Assembly (NCBI RefSeq): GCF_900074915.1 | Contig: NZ_LT222319.1 | Location: forward strand, 1,981,001 to 2,045,000 | Direction: 5' to 3' | DNA from: Pseudomonas cerasi | Lineage (GTDB): Bacteria; Pseudomonadota; Gammaproteobacteria; Pseudomonadales; Pseudomonadaceae | DNA: 64,000 nucleotides | Shown here: piece after piece, positions 27,379 to 36,952 of the stretch | How the letters are laid out: every line of letters begins with the position of its first letter | Position numbering within the stretch: position 1 is the first letter of the stretch | The notes under the pieces: generated by a model | The model's database searches: none | Seen by the model: only the letters and a program-made list of their open reading frames with translations | Told to the model about the DNA's origin: nothing | Made by a program: the position numbers and the translations under genes

Positions 27379-28347
27379 ATGGCCGTGCAAGACCTGCTCT
27401 CCCAGGACGAGATCGATGCGCTGCTGCATGGCGTCGACGATGGGATGGTCCAGACTGACAACAACAGCGAACCTGGCAGTGTCAAAAGTTACGACCTGAC
27501 CAGCCAGGACCGGATCGTCCGCGGACGCATGCCGACGCTGGAAATGATCAACGAGCGCTTCGCCCGCTACACACGTATCAGCATGTTCAACCTGCTGCGC
27601 CGCTCGGCGGACGTGGCGGTGGGCGGTGTTCAGGTCATGAAGTTCGGTGAGTACGTGCATTCCCTGTACGTGCCGACCAGCCTCAATCTGGCCAAGATCA
27701 AGCCGCTGCGTGGCACCGCGCTGTTCATTCTCGACGCCAAGCTGGTGTTCAAGTTGGTGGATAACTTTTTCGGCGGTGACGGTCGTCACGCCAAGATCGA
27801 AGGCCGAGAGTTCACGCCAACCGAACTGCGTGTCGTGCGCATGGTGCTGGATCAGGCGTTTGTCGACCTCAAGGAGGCCTGGCAGGCGATCATGGAAGTC
27901 AATTTCGAGTACATCAACTCGGAAGTGAACCCGGCCATGGCCAACATCGTCGGGCCGAGCGAGGCTGTAGTGATCTCCACCTTCCACATCGAACTCGATG
28001 GCGGTGGCGGCGATCTGCACGTGACCATGCCGTACTCGATGATCGAGCCGATCCGCGAAATGCTCGACGCCGGTTTCCAGTCCGATCTGGACGACCAGGA
28101 CGAGCGCTGGGTCAACGCGCTCAAGGAAGACGTGCTGGACGTCAACGTTCCGCTCACCACGACCATCGCCCAGCGCCAGTTGCCATTGCGGGACATCCTG
28201 CACATGCGCCCTGGTGATGTGATCCCTGTGGAACTGGGCGATTCGCTGGTCTTGCGTGCCAATGGCGTACCTTCGTTCAAGGTCAAGCTTGGCTCGCACA
28301 AGGGCAAGATGGCCCTGCAAGTAATCGAACCCATAGCGCGACGCTGA
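27379..28347 (+). CDS. fliM: Flagellar motor switch protein FliM
   Basis: C-ring protein of 322 residues. The N-terminal CheY-P-binding segment is LLSQDEIDALLHGVDD. A CheC-like middle domain and a C-terminal SpoA domain (VPLTTTIAQRQLPLRDILHM) follow. It binds FliG and FliN and reverses rotation on CheY-P binding. The cognate cheY is at 37.9 kb. Confidence 0.96.
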   Translation: MAVQDLLSQDEIDALLHGVDDGMVQTDNNSEPGSVKSYDLTSQDRIVRGRMPTLEMINERFARYTRISMFNLLRRSADVAVGGVQVMKFGEYVHSLYVPTSLNLAKIKPLRGTALFILDAKLVFKLVDNFFGGDGRHAKIEGREFTPTELRVVRMVLDQAFVDLKEAWQAIMEVNFEYINSEVNPAMANIVGPSEAVVISTFHIELDGGGGDLHVTMPYSMIEPIREMLDAGFQSDLDDQDERWVNALKEDVLDVNVPLTTTIAQRQLPLRDILHMRPGDVIPVELGDSLVLRANGVPSFKVKLGSHKGKMALQVIEPIARR

Positions 28348-28408
28348 CCAGTCTGGTCAACGTCGGAAATTGTTGCGTAACTGAAATACTGCGTGCAGAG
28401 GACAACCG

Positions 28409-28867
28409 ATGGCTGATGAAAACGATACGATGTCTGCTGAAGATCAGGCATTGGCGGATGAGTGGGCTGCTGCATTGGGCGAAGCTGGCGACAGCCAGGC
28501 TGATATCGATGCGCTGCTGGCTGCGGATGCCGGAAATTCGGGTAGCCGGATGGCGATGGAAGAGTTTGGCAGCGTGCCGAAAAGCACCGGTCCGGTTTCT
28601 CTGGATGGTCCCAACCTGGATGTGATTCTCGACATTCCGGTGTCGATCTCCATGGAAGTGGGCAGTACCGACATCAACATCCGCAACCTGCTGCAGCTCA
28701 ACCAGGGCTCGGTGATCGAACTGGATCGTCTGGCAGGCGAACCCCTTGATGTGCTGGTCAACGGCACACTGATCGCGCATGGCGAGGTGGTGGTGGTCAA
28801 TGAAAAGTTCGGCATCCGTCTGACCGACGTGATCAGCCCGAGCGAACGCATCAAGAAGCTGCGCTAA
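28409..28867 (+). CDS. fliN: Flagellar motor switch protein FliN
   Basis: C-ring component of 152 residues. An acidic N-terminal extension precedes the SpoA domain at about residues 70-150 (DIPVSISMEVGSTDINIRNL, LAGEPLDVLVNGTLIAHGEV). The stop codon at 28865-28867 directly abuts the fliO GTG. Confidence 0.95.
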   Translation: MADENDTMSAEDQALADEWAAALGEAGDSQADIDALLAADAGNSGSRMAMEEFGSVPKSTGPVSLDGPNLDVILDIPVSISMEVGSTDINIRNLLQLNQGSVIELDRLAGEPLDVLVNGTLIAHGEVVVVNEKFGIRLTDVISPSERIKKLR

Positions 28868-29308
28868 GTGAGGCGCTGGCTGAGTGTTCTGCTGACCCTG
28901 CCATCGCTGGCCTGGGCCGCCGAACCCGCCGTTCAGGCGGCGCCTGCACAAGTGGCCAATACGGTCTCCGGCGGTATGGGCGGGCAGGTGGTGCAACTGC
29001 TGTTCGGTCTGATCCTGGTGATTGGCCTGATTTTCGTACTCGCGTGGCTGATGCGCCGGGTGCAGCGCGTCGGGCCGAACAGCAATCAGGTGATCGAGCT
29101 GGTGAGCTCGCGCGCGCTGGGGCCGCGTGATCGGCTGGTGCTGGTGCAGATCGGCAATGAACAAGTGCTGCTGGGCATTACGCCCGGGCGAATCACGCCT
29201 TTGCATGTGCTCAAGGAGCCCGTGCAGGTGCCGGTGCGCGAGCAGGCTACCCCTGAATTCGCTCAGCGCCTGATGGAGCTGATGGGTAAGGATAAGGACA
29301 AGAAGTAA
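28868..29308 (+). CDS. fliO: Flagellar biosynthetic protein FliO
   Basis: Membrane protein of 146 residues that assists assembly of the FliP ring. A signal-like N terminus ([20 protein letters not shown]) precedes a transmembrane helix near residues 44-65 ([19 protein letters not shown]). The GTG start immediately follows the fliN stop, and the 3' end overlaps fliP by 1 nt. Confidence 0.9.
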   Translation: MRRWLSVLLTLPSLAWAAEPAVQAAPAQVANTVSGGMGGQVVQLLFGLILVIGLIFVLAWLMRRVQRVGPNSNQVIELVSSRALGPRDRLVLVQIGNEQVLLGITPGRITPLHVLKEPVQVPVREQATPEFAQRLMELMGKDKDKK

Positions 29309-30060
29309 TGGGCGCCTTGCGTTTCCTGATACTGCTGTTGCTGGTGATGGTGACGCCCGCTGCGCTGGCGGCCGATCCGCTGTCGATCCAGGCGATCACG
29401 CTGTCCAATGGTGCCGATGGTCAGCAGGAGTATTCGGTCAGTCTGCAGATTCTGCTGATCATGACCGCGCTGAGCTTCATTCCGGCGTTCGTCATGTTGA
29501 TGACCAGCTTCACGCGGATCATCATCGTCTTCTCGATTCTGCGTCAGGCCCTCGGCTTGCAGCAGACGCCGTCGAACCAGATCCTCACCGGCATGGCGTT
29601 GTTTCTGACCATGTTCATCATGGCGCCGGTATTCGACCGGGTGAATCAGGATGCCTTGCAGCCTTATCTGGCCGAGAAGCTTTCGGCGCAGGATGCGGTG
29701 GCCAAGGCGCAAGTGCCGATCAAGGACTTCATGCTGGCCCAGACGCGCACCAGCGACCTCGAGCTGTTCATGCGCCTGTCCAAGCGCACCGACATCCCGA
29801 CCCCGGATGCCGCGCCGTTGACCATTCTGGTTCCGGCGTTCGTGATTTCGGAGCTCAAGACAGCGTTTCAGATCGGCTTCATGATCTTCATTCCGTTTCT
29901 GATCATCGATCTGGTGGTGGCCAGTGTGCTGATGGCGATGGGTATGATGATGCTGTCGCCGCTGATCATTTCTCTGCCGTTCAAGATCATGCTGTTTGTG
30001 CTGGTGGACGGCTGGGCGCTGATTGTCGGCACCCTGGCCGGCAGTTTTGGTGGCGTATGA
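29308..30060 (+). CDS. fliP: Flagellar export gate protein FliP
   Basis: Export-gate core protein of 250 residues. A cleavable signal peptide ([17 protein letters not shown]) is followed by the FliP/SctR domain ([40 protein letters not shown]). Five copies form the gate pore with FliQ and FliR. The ATG overlaps the fliO stop. Confidence 0.96.
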   Translation: MGALRFLILLLLVMVTPAALAADPLSIQAITLSNGADGQQEYSVSLQILLIMTALSFIPAFVMLMTSFTRIIIVFSILRQALGLQQTPSNQILTGMALFLTMFIMAPVFDRVNQDALQPYLAEKLSAQDAVAKAQVPIKDFMLAQTRTSDLELFMRLSKRTDIPTPDAAPLTILVPAFVISELKTAFQIGFMIFIPFLIIDLVVASVLMAMGMMMLSPLIISLPFKIMLFVLVDGWALIVGTLAGSFGGV

Positions 30061-30085
30061 GCCGTTTCACTGAGGAGTCTGCCCG

Positions 30086-30355
30086 ATGACGCCGGAAGTA
30101 GCCGTCGATCTGTTCCGCGAGGCGCTGTGGCTGACCACTGTGCTGGTTGCGATTCTTGTTGTGCCAAGCCTGTTGTGCGGTCTGCTGGTGGCAATGTTTC
30201 AGGCGGCCACGCAGATCAACGAACAGACCCTGAGCTTCCTGCCGCGCCTGCTGGTGATGCTCGTCACCCTCATCGTCATCGGCCCGTGGCTGTTGAAAAT
30301 ATTCATGGAATACATGCTGTCGTTGTACACCAGTATTCCGACCCTGATCGGCTAG
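30086..30355 (+). CDS. fliQ: Flagellar export gate protein FliQ
   Basis: Two-helix membrane protein of 89 residues (LWLTTVLVAILVVPSLLCGL; LLVMLVTLIVIGPWLLKIFM), separated by the conserved loop QAATQINEQTLSFLPRL. Standard FliQ/SctS length. It is 25 bp after fliP and 6 bp before fliR. Confidence 0.95.
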   Translation: MTPEVAVDLFREALWLTTVLVAILVVPSLLCGLLVAMFQAATQINEQTLSFLPRLLVMLVTLIVIGPWLLKIFMEYMLSLYTSIPTLIG

Positions 30356-30361
30356 CATCGC

Positions 30362-31147
30362 ATGCAGCCGATGCTCGCGCTGACCGATACCCAGATCAGT
30401 ACCTGGGTAGCCAGCTTCATGTTGCCGCTGTTTCGCATCATCGCGTTGCTGATGACCATGCCGATCATCGGCACCACGCTGGTCCCGCGTCGGGTGCGCA
30501 TGTACCTCGCCGTGGCGATCACCGTGGTGGTCGCGCCTGCGCTGCCAGCCATGCCGCCCGTGCAGGCGCTCGACCTGAGCGCGCTATTGCTGATCGGCGA
30601 ACAGATCATCATCGGCGCCGGGATGGGCCTGTCGCTCCAGTTGTTCTTCCATATCTTTGTGGTCGCCGGGCAGATCATCTCGACGCAGATGGGGATGGGC
30701 TTTGCCTCGATGGTCGACCCTACCAACGGTGTCTCCTCCGCCACCATTGGCCAGTTCTTCACGATGCTGGTCACCCTGTTGTTCCTGGCCATGAACGGTC
30801 ATCTGGTGGTGCTGGAAATCCTCGTCGAGAGCTTTACCACGATGCCGGTCGGCAGTGGTTTGCTGGTCAATAACTTTTGGGAGCTGGCCAACGGGTTGGG
30901 CTGGGTACTGGCTTCGGGTCTGCGGCTGGTGTTGCCTGCGATTACCGCGCTGCTGATCATCAACATCGCTTTTGGCGTCATGACCCGTGCCGCGCCGCAA
31001 CTCAACATCTTTTCCATCGGTTTCCCGCTCACGCTGGTGTTGGGCATGGTCATTCTGTGGATGACCATGGGCGACATTCTCAATCAGTATCAACCGATCG
31101 CTACGCAGGCCTTGCAGGCGTTGCGCGACATGGTGAGGGCTCGTTGA
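30362..31147 (+). CDS. fliR: Flagellar export gate protein FliR
   Basis: Polytopic inner-membrane protein of 261 residues with about six hydrophobic helices, including MLPLFRIIALLMTMPIIGTT and GMGFASMVDPTNG. It forms the export gate with FliP and FliQ and contacts FlhB. The TGA at 31145-31147 abuts the flhB ATG with no gap. Confidence 0.95.
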   Translation: MQPMLALTDTQISTWVASFMLPLFRIIALLMTMPIIGTTLVPRRVRMYLAVAITVVVAPALPAMPPVQALDLSALLLIGEQIIIGAGMGLSLQLFFHIFVVAGQIISTQMGMGFASMVDPTNGVSSATIGQFFTMLVTLLFLAMNGHLVVLEILVESFTTMPVGSGLLVNNFWELANGLGWVLASGLRLVLPAITALLIINIAFGVMTRAAPQLNIFSIGFPLTLVLGMVILWMTMGDILNQYQPIATQALQALRDMVRAR

Positions 31148-32284
31148 ATGGCAGAAAACGAGAATGGCCAGGACAAGACAGAAGACCCCACGGAAAAAAA
31201 GGTCAAGGACTCACGGGCTGACGGCCAGATCGCTCGCTCCAAGGAACTGACCACGCTGGTGGTGATGCTGATGGGGGCGGGCGGGCTGTTGATGTTCGGC
31301 TCCGATATCGCCCTGATGATGTCCGAGCTGATGCGTGACAACTTCACGATATCCCGCGAAACCCTGATGGATCAGTCCTACATGGGCAAGGCGCTGCTCA
31401 GTTCCGGGATGCACGCGCTGGTCGTGGTTCTGCCATTTCTGATCGCCATGCTGGTTGCCGCACTGGTGGGGCCGATCATGCTCGGCGGCTGGCTGTTCGC
31501 CACCAAATCATTGATGCCCAAGTTCAGCCGCATGAATCCGGCAGCAGGGCTCAAACGCATGTTTTCGCCGCATGCGCTGGTCGAATTGCTCAAGTCTTTC
31601 GGCAAATTCCTGATCACTCTGGCGGTTGCGCTGGTGGTCCTGAACAATGAGCGCAAGGACCTGGTCGCGATTGCCCACGAGCCGCTTGAGCAGGCCATGA
31701 TTCACAGCCTGATGGTGGTGGGCTGGAGCAGTTTCTGGATGGCGTGTGGCCTGATATTCATCGCGGCGGCGGACGTGCCGTTCGTGTTGTATGAGGCGCA
31801 CAAGAAGCTGCTGATGACCAAGCAGGAGGTGCGCGACGAGCACAAGAACAGCGAGGGCAGCCCGGAGGTCAAGCAACGTATTCGCCAGTTGCAGCGTGAA
31901 ATGTCCCAGCGACGCATGATGGCCTCCGTCCCTGAGGCTGACGTGATCATTACCAACCCGACACACTTCGCCGTCGCCCTCAAATACGATCCCGAGCAGG
32001 GCGGGGCACCGATGTTGCTGGCCAAGGGTACTGATCTGGTGGCGCTGAAAATTCGCGAAATCGGCGCGCATAACGAGATCCTGATTCTGGAATCTGCGGC
32101 ACTGGCGCGTTCCATTTACTACAGCACCGAACTCGATCAGGAAATTCCCGCCGGCCTGTATCTGGCCGTCGCCCAGGTGCTGGCCTACGTCTATCAGATC
32201 CGCCAGTTTCGTGCCGGTCAGGGCAAGCGCCCCGACCCTCTGGGCGACATCAAAATCCCTCCCGACCTGCAGCGCGACGCGTAG
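31148..32284 (+). CDS. flhB: Flagellar export switch protein FlhB
   Basis: Substrate-specificity switch of 378 residues. A hydrophilic N terminus (DKTEDPTEKKVKDSRADGQI) precedes four transmembrane helices. The autocleavage motif N270-P-T-H lies in the cytoplasmic domain (DVIITNPTHFAVALKYD). Cleavage between Asn and Pro, together with FliK, changes export from hook to filament proteins. It is the last gene of the fliL operon; the next gene has its own sigma-54 promoter. Confidence 0.96.
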   Translation: MAENENGQDKTEDPTEKKVKDSRADGQIARSKELTTLVVMLMGAGGLLMFGSDIALMMSELMRDNFTISRETLMDQSYMGKALLSSGMHALVVVLPFLIAMLVAALVGPIMLGGWLFATKSLMPKFSRMNPAAGLKRMFSPHALVELLKSFGKFLITLAVALVVLNNERKDLVAIAHEPLEQAMIHSLMVVGWSSFWMACGLIFIAAADVPFVLYEAHKKLLMTKQEVRDEHKNSEGSPEVKQRIRQLQREMSQRRMMASVPEADVIITNPTHFAVALKYDPEQGGAPMLLAKGTDLVALKIREIGAHNEILILESAALARSIYYSTELDQEIPAGLYLAVAQVLAYVYQIRQFRAGQGKRPDPLGDIKIPPDLQRDA

Positions 32285-32454
32285 TCCGGTCCCCTCTCGC
32301 GACGTTCGGGCATCAATCTGAAAGGCCCTGGTTTCAGAAGCTCCGCGTCCGCTCTTGCACAGGCAAACGAGAAGATTTTTCTGACTGCGCTCAGCGCACT
32401 GGATTTACGTGACTTCTGTGTCTAAAGCCTTACTGCCACTGGCTTTGTAAAAGT

Positions 32455-32470
32455 TGGACAGCTTTTTGCA
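32455..32470 (+). promoter_or_regulatory. Sigma-54 promoter of flhA operon (slightly divergent -24)
   Basis: TGGACAGCTTTTTGCA has the invariant GG and GC 12 bp apart, but ACA replaces CAC in the -24 element. It lies 64 bp before the flhA GTG. The rest of the 249-bp flhB-flhA gap shows no gene. Confidence 0.72.
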
Positions 32471-32533
32471 ACAGGGTCGATACAGGGCGCCATCGGCGTC
32501 AATGTTTTGATCTAGTGCGCAGGTAACGAATCA

Positions 32534-34663
32534 GTGGATCGCTCTCAATTACTCAGTAGCGCACGCAGCAATATCACAGGCCTGGGCCGTGGTCAGTTGG
32601 GCGTTCCGTTGTTGTTGCTGGTCATGATGGCAATGATGATGTTGCCTATGCCGCCATTCCTGCTGGACGTGTTCTTCACGTTCAACATCGCACTGTCCAT
32701 CGTCGTGCTGCTGGTGTGTGTGTACGCCCTGCGGCCGCTGGACTTCTCGGTATTTCCGACCATTCTGCTTGTCGCCACGTTGCTGCGTCTGGCGCTGAAC
32801 GTCGCTTCCACTCGGGTGGTCATGCTTCACGGGCAGGACGGCCACGCCGCTGCGGGCAAGGTGATTCAGGCCTTCGGTGAAGTGGTGATCGGTGGTAACT
32901 ATGTCGTTGGTATCGTGGTGTTCGCGATTCTGATGATCATCAACTTCGTGGTAATCACCAAGGGTGCCGGCCGTATTTCCGAGGTGAGCGCGCGCTTCAC
33001 CCTCGACGCGATGCCCGGCAAACAGATGGCGATCGACGCCGACCTCAACGCCGGCCTCATCGATCAGCCGGAAGCCAAGCGCCGCCGTGCCGAAGTCGCC
33101 CAGGAAGCCGAGTTCTACGGTTCCATGGACGGTGCCAGTAAATTCGTGCGCGGCGATGCGATCGCCGGTCTGCTGATTCTGTTCATCAACCTGATTGGCG
33201 GCATGCTGGTCGGTATCCTGCAACACAACATGACCTTCGCCGACGCAGGCCGCGTTTACACCCTGCTGACCATCGGTGACGGTTTGGTGGCGCAATTGCC
33301 ATCACTGCTGCTGTCCACCGCCGCCGCGATCATGGTGACCCGTGCTTCCGGTTCGGAAGAGATGGGCAAGCTCATCAATCGTCAGATGTTCGCTTCGCCC
33401 AAGGCGCTGGCGGTTTCCGCTGCGGTCATGATCGTGATGGGGCTGGTGCCGGGCATGCCGCACTTCTCCTTCATCAGCCTCGGCCTGGTGGCTGCAGGCG
33501 GCGCGTATCTGCTCTGGAAGAAAGAAAATCAGGTGAAAGTCGAGGCGCTGGCCGAAGTGCAGCGTCAACAGGACCTGCTGCCTTCGCCGACCCGCGTTCA
33601 GGACGCCAAGGAACTGGGTTGGGATGACGTGACGCCCATCGATATCATCGGCCTGGAAGTGGGCTACCGCCTGATTCCGCTGGTGGATCGCAACCAGGGC
33701 GGTCAGCTGCTGGCGCGTATCAAGGGCGTGCGCAAGAAGCTCTCGCAAGAGCTCGGCTTCCTGATGCCCACCGTGCACATTCGCGACAACCTCGATCTGG
33801 CGCCCAGCGCCTATCGTCTGACGCTGATGGGCGTGATTCTGGCCGAGGCCGAGATCTACCCGGATCGCGAACTGGCGATCAACCCCGGTCAAGTGTTCGG
33901 CACCCTGAACGGCATTACCGCCAGAGACCCGGCGTTTGGTCTGGAAGCCGTGTGGATCGAAATCAGCCAGCGCAGTCAGGCGCAGTCGCTGGGGTACACC
34001 GTCGTCGATGCCAGTACTGTAGTGGCAACCCACTTGAACCAGATTCTCTACAAGCATTCGCATGAGCTGATCGGCCACGAGGAAGTCCAGCAACTGATGC
34101 AATTGCTGGCCAAAAGCTCGCCCAAGCTGGCTGAAGAGCTGGTGCCTGGCGTGCTGTCGCTGTCTTCGCTGCTCAATGTGCTTCAGGCGTTGCTGGCTGA
34201 ACACGTACCTGTGCGGGACATTCGCAGCATTGCAGAGGCTATCGCCAACAACGCCGGGAAGAGTCAAGATACCGCCGCTTTGGTGGCCGCAGTGCGAGTG
34301 GGTCTGAGCCGCGCAATCGTCCAAAGCATTGTAGGCGTTGAGCCGGAGCTGCCTGTTATCACTCTGGAACCAAGGTTGGAACAGATATTGCTCAATAGTT
34401 TGCAGAAGGCTGGTCAGGGTCAGGAAGAAGGCGTTCTTCTTGAGCCAAGCATGGCTGAGAAGCTCCAGCGTTCGTTGATTGAGGCCGCCCAGCGTCAGGA
34501 GATGCAAGGGTTGCCGGTAATTCTTCTGGTAGCAGGGCCTGTCCGGGCGATGCTGTCACGATTTGGACGATTGGCTGTACCGAACATGCATGTTCTGGCG
34601 TATCAGGAAATTCCGGACAACAAGCAAGTAACCATCGTAGCGACTGTCGGGCCAAACGGCTGA
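32534..34663 (+). CDS. flhA: Flagellar export apparatus protein FlhA
   Basis: Export-gate protein of 709 residues. The N-terminal half has about eight transmembrane helices and the conserved FHIPEP-type signature (RLALNVASTRVVMLHGQDGH). The C-terminal half is the nonameric cytoplasmic docking ring for chaperone-substrate complexes. GTG start (MDRSQLL), as in other pseudomonads. It opens the flhA-flhF-fleN-fliA cluster. Confidence 0.96.
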   Translation: MDRSQLLSSARSNITGLGRGQLGVPLLLLVMMAMMMLPMPPFLLDVFFTFNIALSIVVLLVCVYALRPLDFSVFPTILLVATLLRLALNVASTRVVMLHGQDGHAAAGKVIQAFGEVVIGGNYVVGIVVFAILMIINFVVITKGAGRISEVSARFTLDAMPGKQMAIDADLNAGLIDQPEAKRRRAEVAQEAEFYGSMDGASKFVRGDAIAGLLILFINLIGGMLVGILQHNMTFADAGRVYTLLTIGDGLVAQLPSLLLSTAAAIMVTRASGSEEMGKLINRQMFASPKALAVSAAVMIVMGLVPGMPHFSFISLGLVAAGGAYLLWKKENQVKVEALAEVQRQQDLLPSPTRVQDAKELGWDDVTPIDIIGLEVGYRLIPLVDRNQGGQLLARIKGVRKKLSQELGFLMPTVHIRDNLDLAPSAYRLTLMGVILAEAEIYPDRELAINPGQVFGTLNGITARDPAFGLEAVWIEISQRSQAQSLGYTVVDASTVVATHLNQILYKHSHELIGHEEVQQLMQLLAKSSPKLAEELVPGVLSLSSLLNVLQALLAEHVPVRDIRSIAEAIANNAGKSQDTAALVAAVRVGLSRAIVQSIVGVEPELPVITLEPRLEQILLNSLQKAGQGQEEGVLLEPSMAEKLQRSLIEAAQRQEMQGLPVILLVAGPVRAMLSRFGRLAVPNMHVLAYQEIPDNKQVTIVATVGPNG

Positions 34664-34674
34664 GGTAGTGAGTC

Positions 34675-36003
34675 ATGCAAGTTAAGCGATTTTTCGCCGC
34701 CGATATGCGTCAAGCCATGAAGCTGGTTCGCGATGAGCTGGGCGCTGAAGCGGCCATCATCGGTAACCGGCGCATTGCTGGTGGCGTAGAGCTGACTGCT
34801 GCTCTGGATTACAAGCTGTCCGCCCTGGCACCGCGTGTGCCGAACATGGAGCTGGAAGACGAGCTGCGCAAGACTCAGTCGCGCATCGTCTCCGCCCAGG
34901 CCGAATTGAACAACCGCAGCGACAGCGACGCATCGGTCAACCTGCAGCTGTTTTCCGGCAAGCCGGTCAACCCTGCCGATACGCACATCGAACCGACGCT
35001 CGAAGAGCCGCCGCGCCCATTCGCGTACGCACCGCCACAGGCCGCCGAGCCTGCCGTTGGCCAGCGCGCCTATGACTCGATGCGCTCCGAATTGAACGGC
35101 CTGCGCGAGCTGCTGGAAGTCCAGCTCGGCTCGCTGGCCTGGAACCAGTTGCAGGGCAGTCGTCCGCAGCAGGCCAATCTGTGGCGTCGCCTGCAACGTG
35201 TCGGCTTGTCCGGCCCGCTGTCACGCGATCTGCTGTCGATGATCCCGGAGATCGACGAGCCTCGTCAGGCCTGGCGCATGCTGCTGGCTCATCTGGCACG
35301 CATGATCGCCGTGCCGGAAGTCGAGCCGCTCGAAGAGGGCGGCGTGATTGCAATGGTCGGTCCTGCCGGCATGGGCAAGACCACCACCCTGGCCAAACTG
35401 GCAGCACGTTACGTGTTGAAGTACGGCCCGCAGAATATCGCACTGGTCAGCATGGACAGTTTCCGTATCGGCGCGCAGGAGCAGCTCAAGACCCTTGGGC
35501 GCATCCTCAACGTGCCGGTCACCCATGTCGATCCTGGCCAGTCTCTGGTTCAGGCGCTGGAACCGCTGCTGCGCAAGCGCGTGGTGCTGATTGACACCGC
35601 CGGGCTGCAGGCCAGTGATCCTGCGCTGCGCATGCAGCTGGAAAGCCTCGCGGGTCGCGGCATCAAGTCGCGCAACTATCTGGTGCTGGCAACCACCAGC
35701 CAGAAGCAGGTGCTGACAGCCGCGTATCACAGTTACAAGCGTTGTGGCCTGGCCGGATGCATTCTGACCAAGCTTGATGAAACAGCCAGCCTCGGTGAAG
35801 TCCTGAGCCTGGCGATCAGTCACGAATTACCTGTGGCCTATCTCACGGACGGACCACGCATTCCTGATGACCTGCATATTCCGCGTCGTCATCAGCTGGT
35901 AAGCCGCGCGGTGAGTGTGCAGATGCAGGATGAGCCTAGCGAGGAAGCAATGGCTGATATGTTTGCTGACCTCTATCACACCCCTGGCAAGAGAGTGGGT
36001 TAA
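34675..36003 (+). CDS. flhF: Flagellar placement GTPase FlhF
   Basis: SRP-type GTPase of 442 residues. The N-terminal basic region (MQVKRFFAADMRQAMKLVRD) is followed by a variable linker and the NG domain with P-loop GPAGMGKTTT at about 229-238 and downstream motif VVLIDTAGL. It marks the old pole as the flagellar site and works against FleN, encoded 115 bp downstream. Confidence 0.95.
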   Translation: MQVKRFFAADMRQAMKLVRDELGAEAAIIGNRRIAGGVELTAALDYKLSALAPRVPNMELEDELRKTQSRIVSAQAELNNRSDSDASVNLQLFSGKPVNPADTHIEPTLEEPPRPFAYAPPQAAEPAVGQRAYDSMRSELNGLRELLEVQLGSLAWNQLQGSRPQQANLWRRLQRVGLSGPLSRDLLSMIPEIDEPRQAWRMLLAHLARMIAVPEVEPLEEGGVIAMVGPAGMGKTTTLAKLAARYVLKYGPQNIALVSMDSFRIGAQEQLKTLGRILNVPVTHVDPGQSLVQALEPLLRKRVVLIDTAGLQASDPALRMQLESLAGRGIKSRNYLVLATTSQKQVLTAAYHSYKRCGLAGCILTKLDETASLGEVLSLAISHELPVAYLTDGPRIPDDLHIPRRHQLVSRAVSVQMQDEPSEEAMADMFADLYHTPGKRVG

Positions 36004-36118
36004 GTGATGGATATTATTGGAATGTCCCTGCGTCAACGGTCTGCCATGCAGTGTTCATACGCGAACGTGCAGCCCTCGATGTGGTTTCGGTCTACGCAAG
36101 ACAAGGTAAAGAAATAAC

Positions 36119-36952
36119 ATGGGCAGCATGCATCCCGTACAGGTTATCGCGGTGACCGGTGGCAAAGGTGGCGTCGGTAAGACTAACGTGTCAGTGAACC
36201 TTTCACTGGCCCTTGCCGAGCTTGGCCGTCGCGTCATGCTGCTGGACGCCGATCTGGGTCTGGCCAATGTCGACGTGCTGCTCGGGTTGACGCCCAAGCG
36301 CACGCTTGCCGATGTCATCGAGGGGCGTTGTGAGTTACGCGACGTGCTGTTGCAGGGGCCGGGCGGGGTTCGAATCGTACCCGCTGCTTCCGGCACCCAG
36401 AGCATGGTGCATCTGTCGCCCGCCCAGCATGCCGGCCTGATCCAGGCGTTCAGCGAGATTGGTGACAACCTCGATGTGCTGGTGATCGACACGGCTGCCG
36501 GTATCGGCGAGTCGGTGGTCAGCTTCGTGCGCGCCGCTCAGGAAGTGCTGCTGGTGGTGTGCGACGAGCCCACGTCGATCACCGATGCCTACGCCCTGAT
36601 CAAACTGCTTAACCGCGATTACGGCATGAACCGCTTCCGGGTGCTGGCCAACATGGCACAGAGCCCGCAGGAAGGGCGCAACCTGTTCGCCAAGCTGACC
36701 AAAGTGACGGATCGTTTTCTCGATGTTGCGCTGCAGTATGTAGGTGCCGTGCCGTACGACGAGTGCGTACGCAAGGCGGTACAGAAACAGCGCGCCGTCT
36801 ACGAAGCATTCCCGCGTTCCAAATGTGCACTGGCCTTCAAGGCCATTGCCCAGAAGGTTGATACCTGGCCGTTGCCAGCCAACCCGCGGGGTCATCTCGA
36901 GTTCTTCGTTGAGCGACTCGTTCACCAGACCAGTGCAGGGCCTGTGCAATGA
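36119..36952 (+). CDS. fleN: Flagellar number regulator FleN (FlhG)
   Basis: MinD/ParA-like ATPase of 277 residues. The deviant Walker A is GGKGGVGKTN at about 14-23, with VMLLDADLGLANVD downstream. FleN limits flagellar number by binding FleQ and by restraining FlhF. ATG 36119 is used; ATG 36128 (MHPVQVIAV) is an alternative. The stop overlaps the fliA start (ATGA). Confidence 0.95.
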   Translation: MGSMHPVQVIAVTGGKGGVGKTNVSVNLSLALAELGRRVMLLDADLGLANVDVLLGLTPKRTLADVIEGRCELRDVLLQGPGGVRIVPAASGTQSMVHLSPAQHAGLIQAFSEIGDNLDVLVIDTAAGIGESVVSFVRAAQEVLLVVCDEPTSITDAYALIKLLNRDYGMNRFRVLANMAQSPQEGRNLFAKLTKVTDRFLDVALQYVGAVPYDECVRKAVQKQRAVYEAFPRSKCALAFKAIAQKVDTWPLPANPRGHLEFFVERLVHQTSAGPVQ

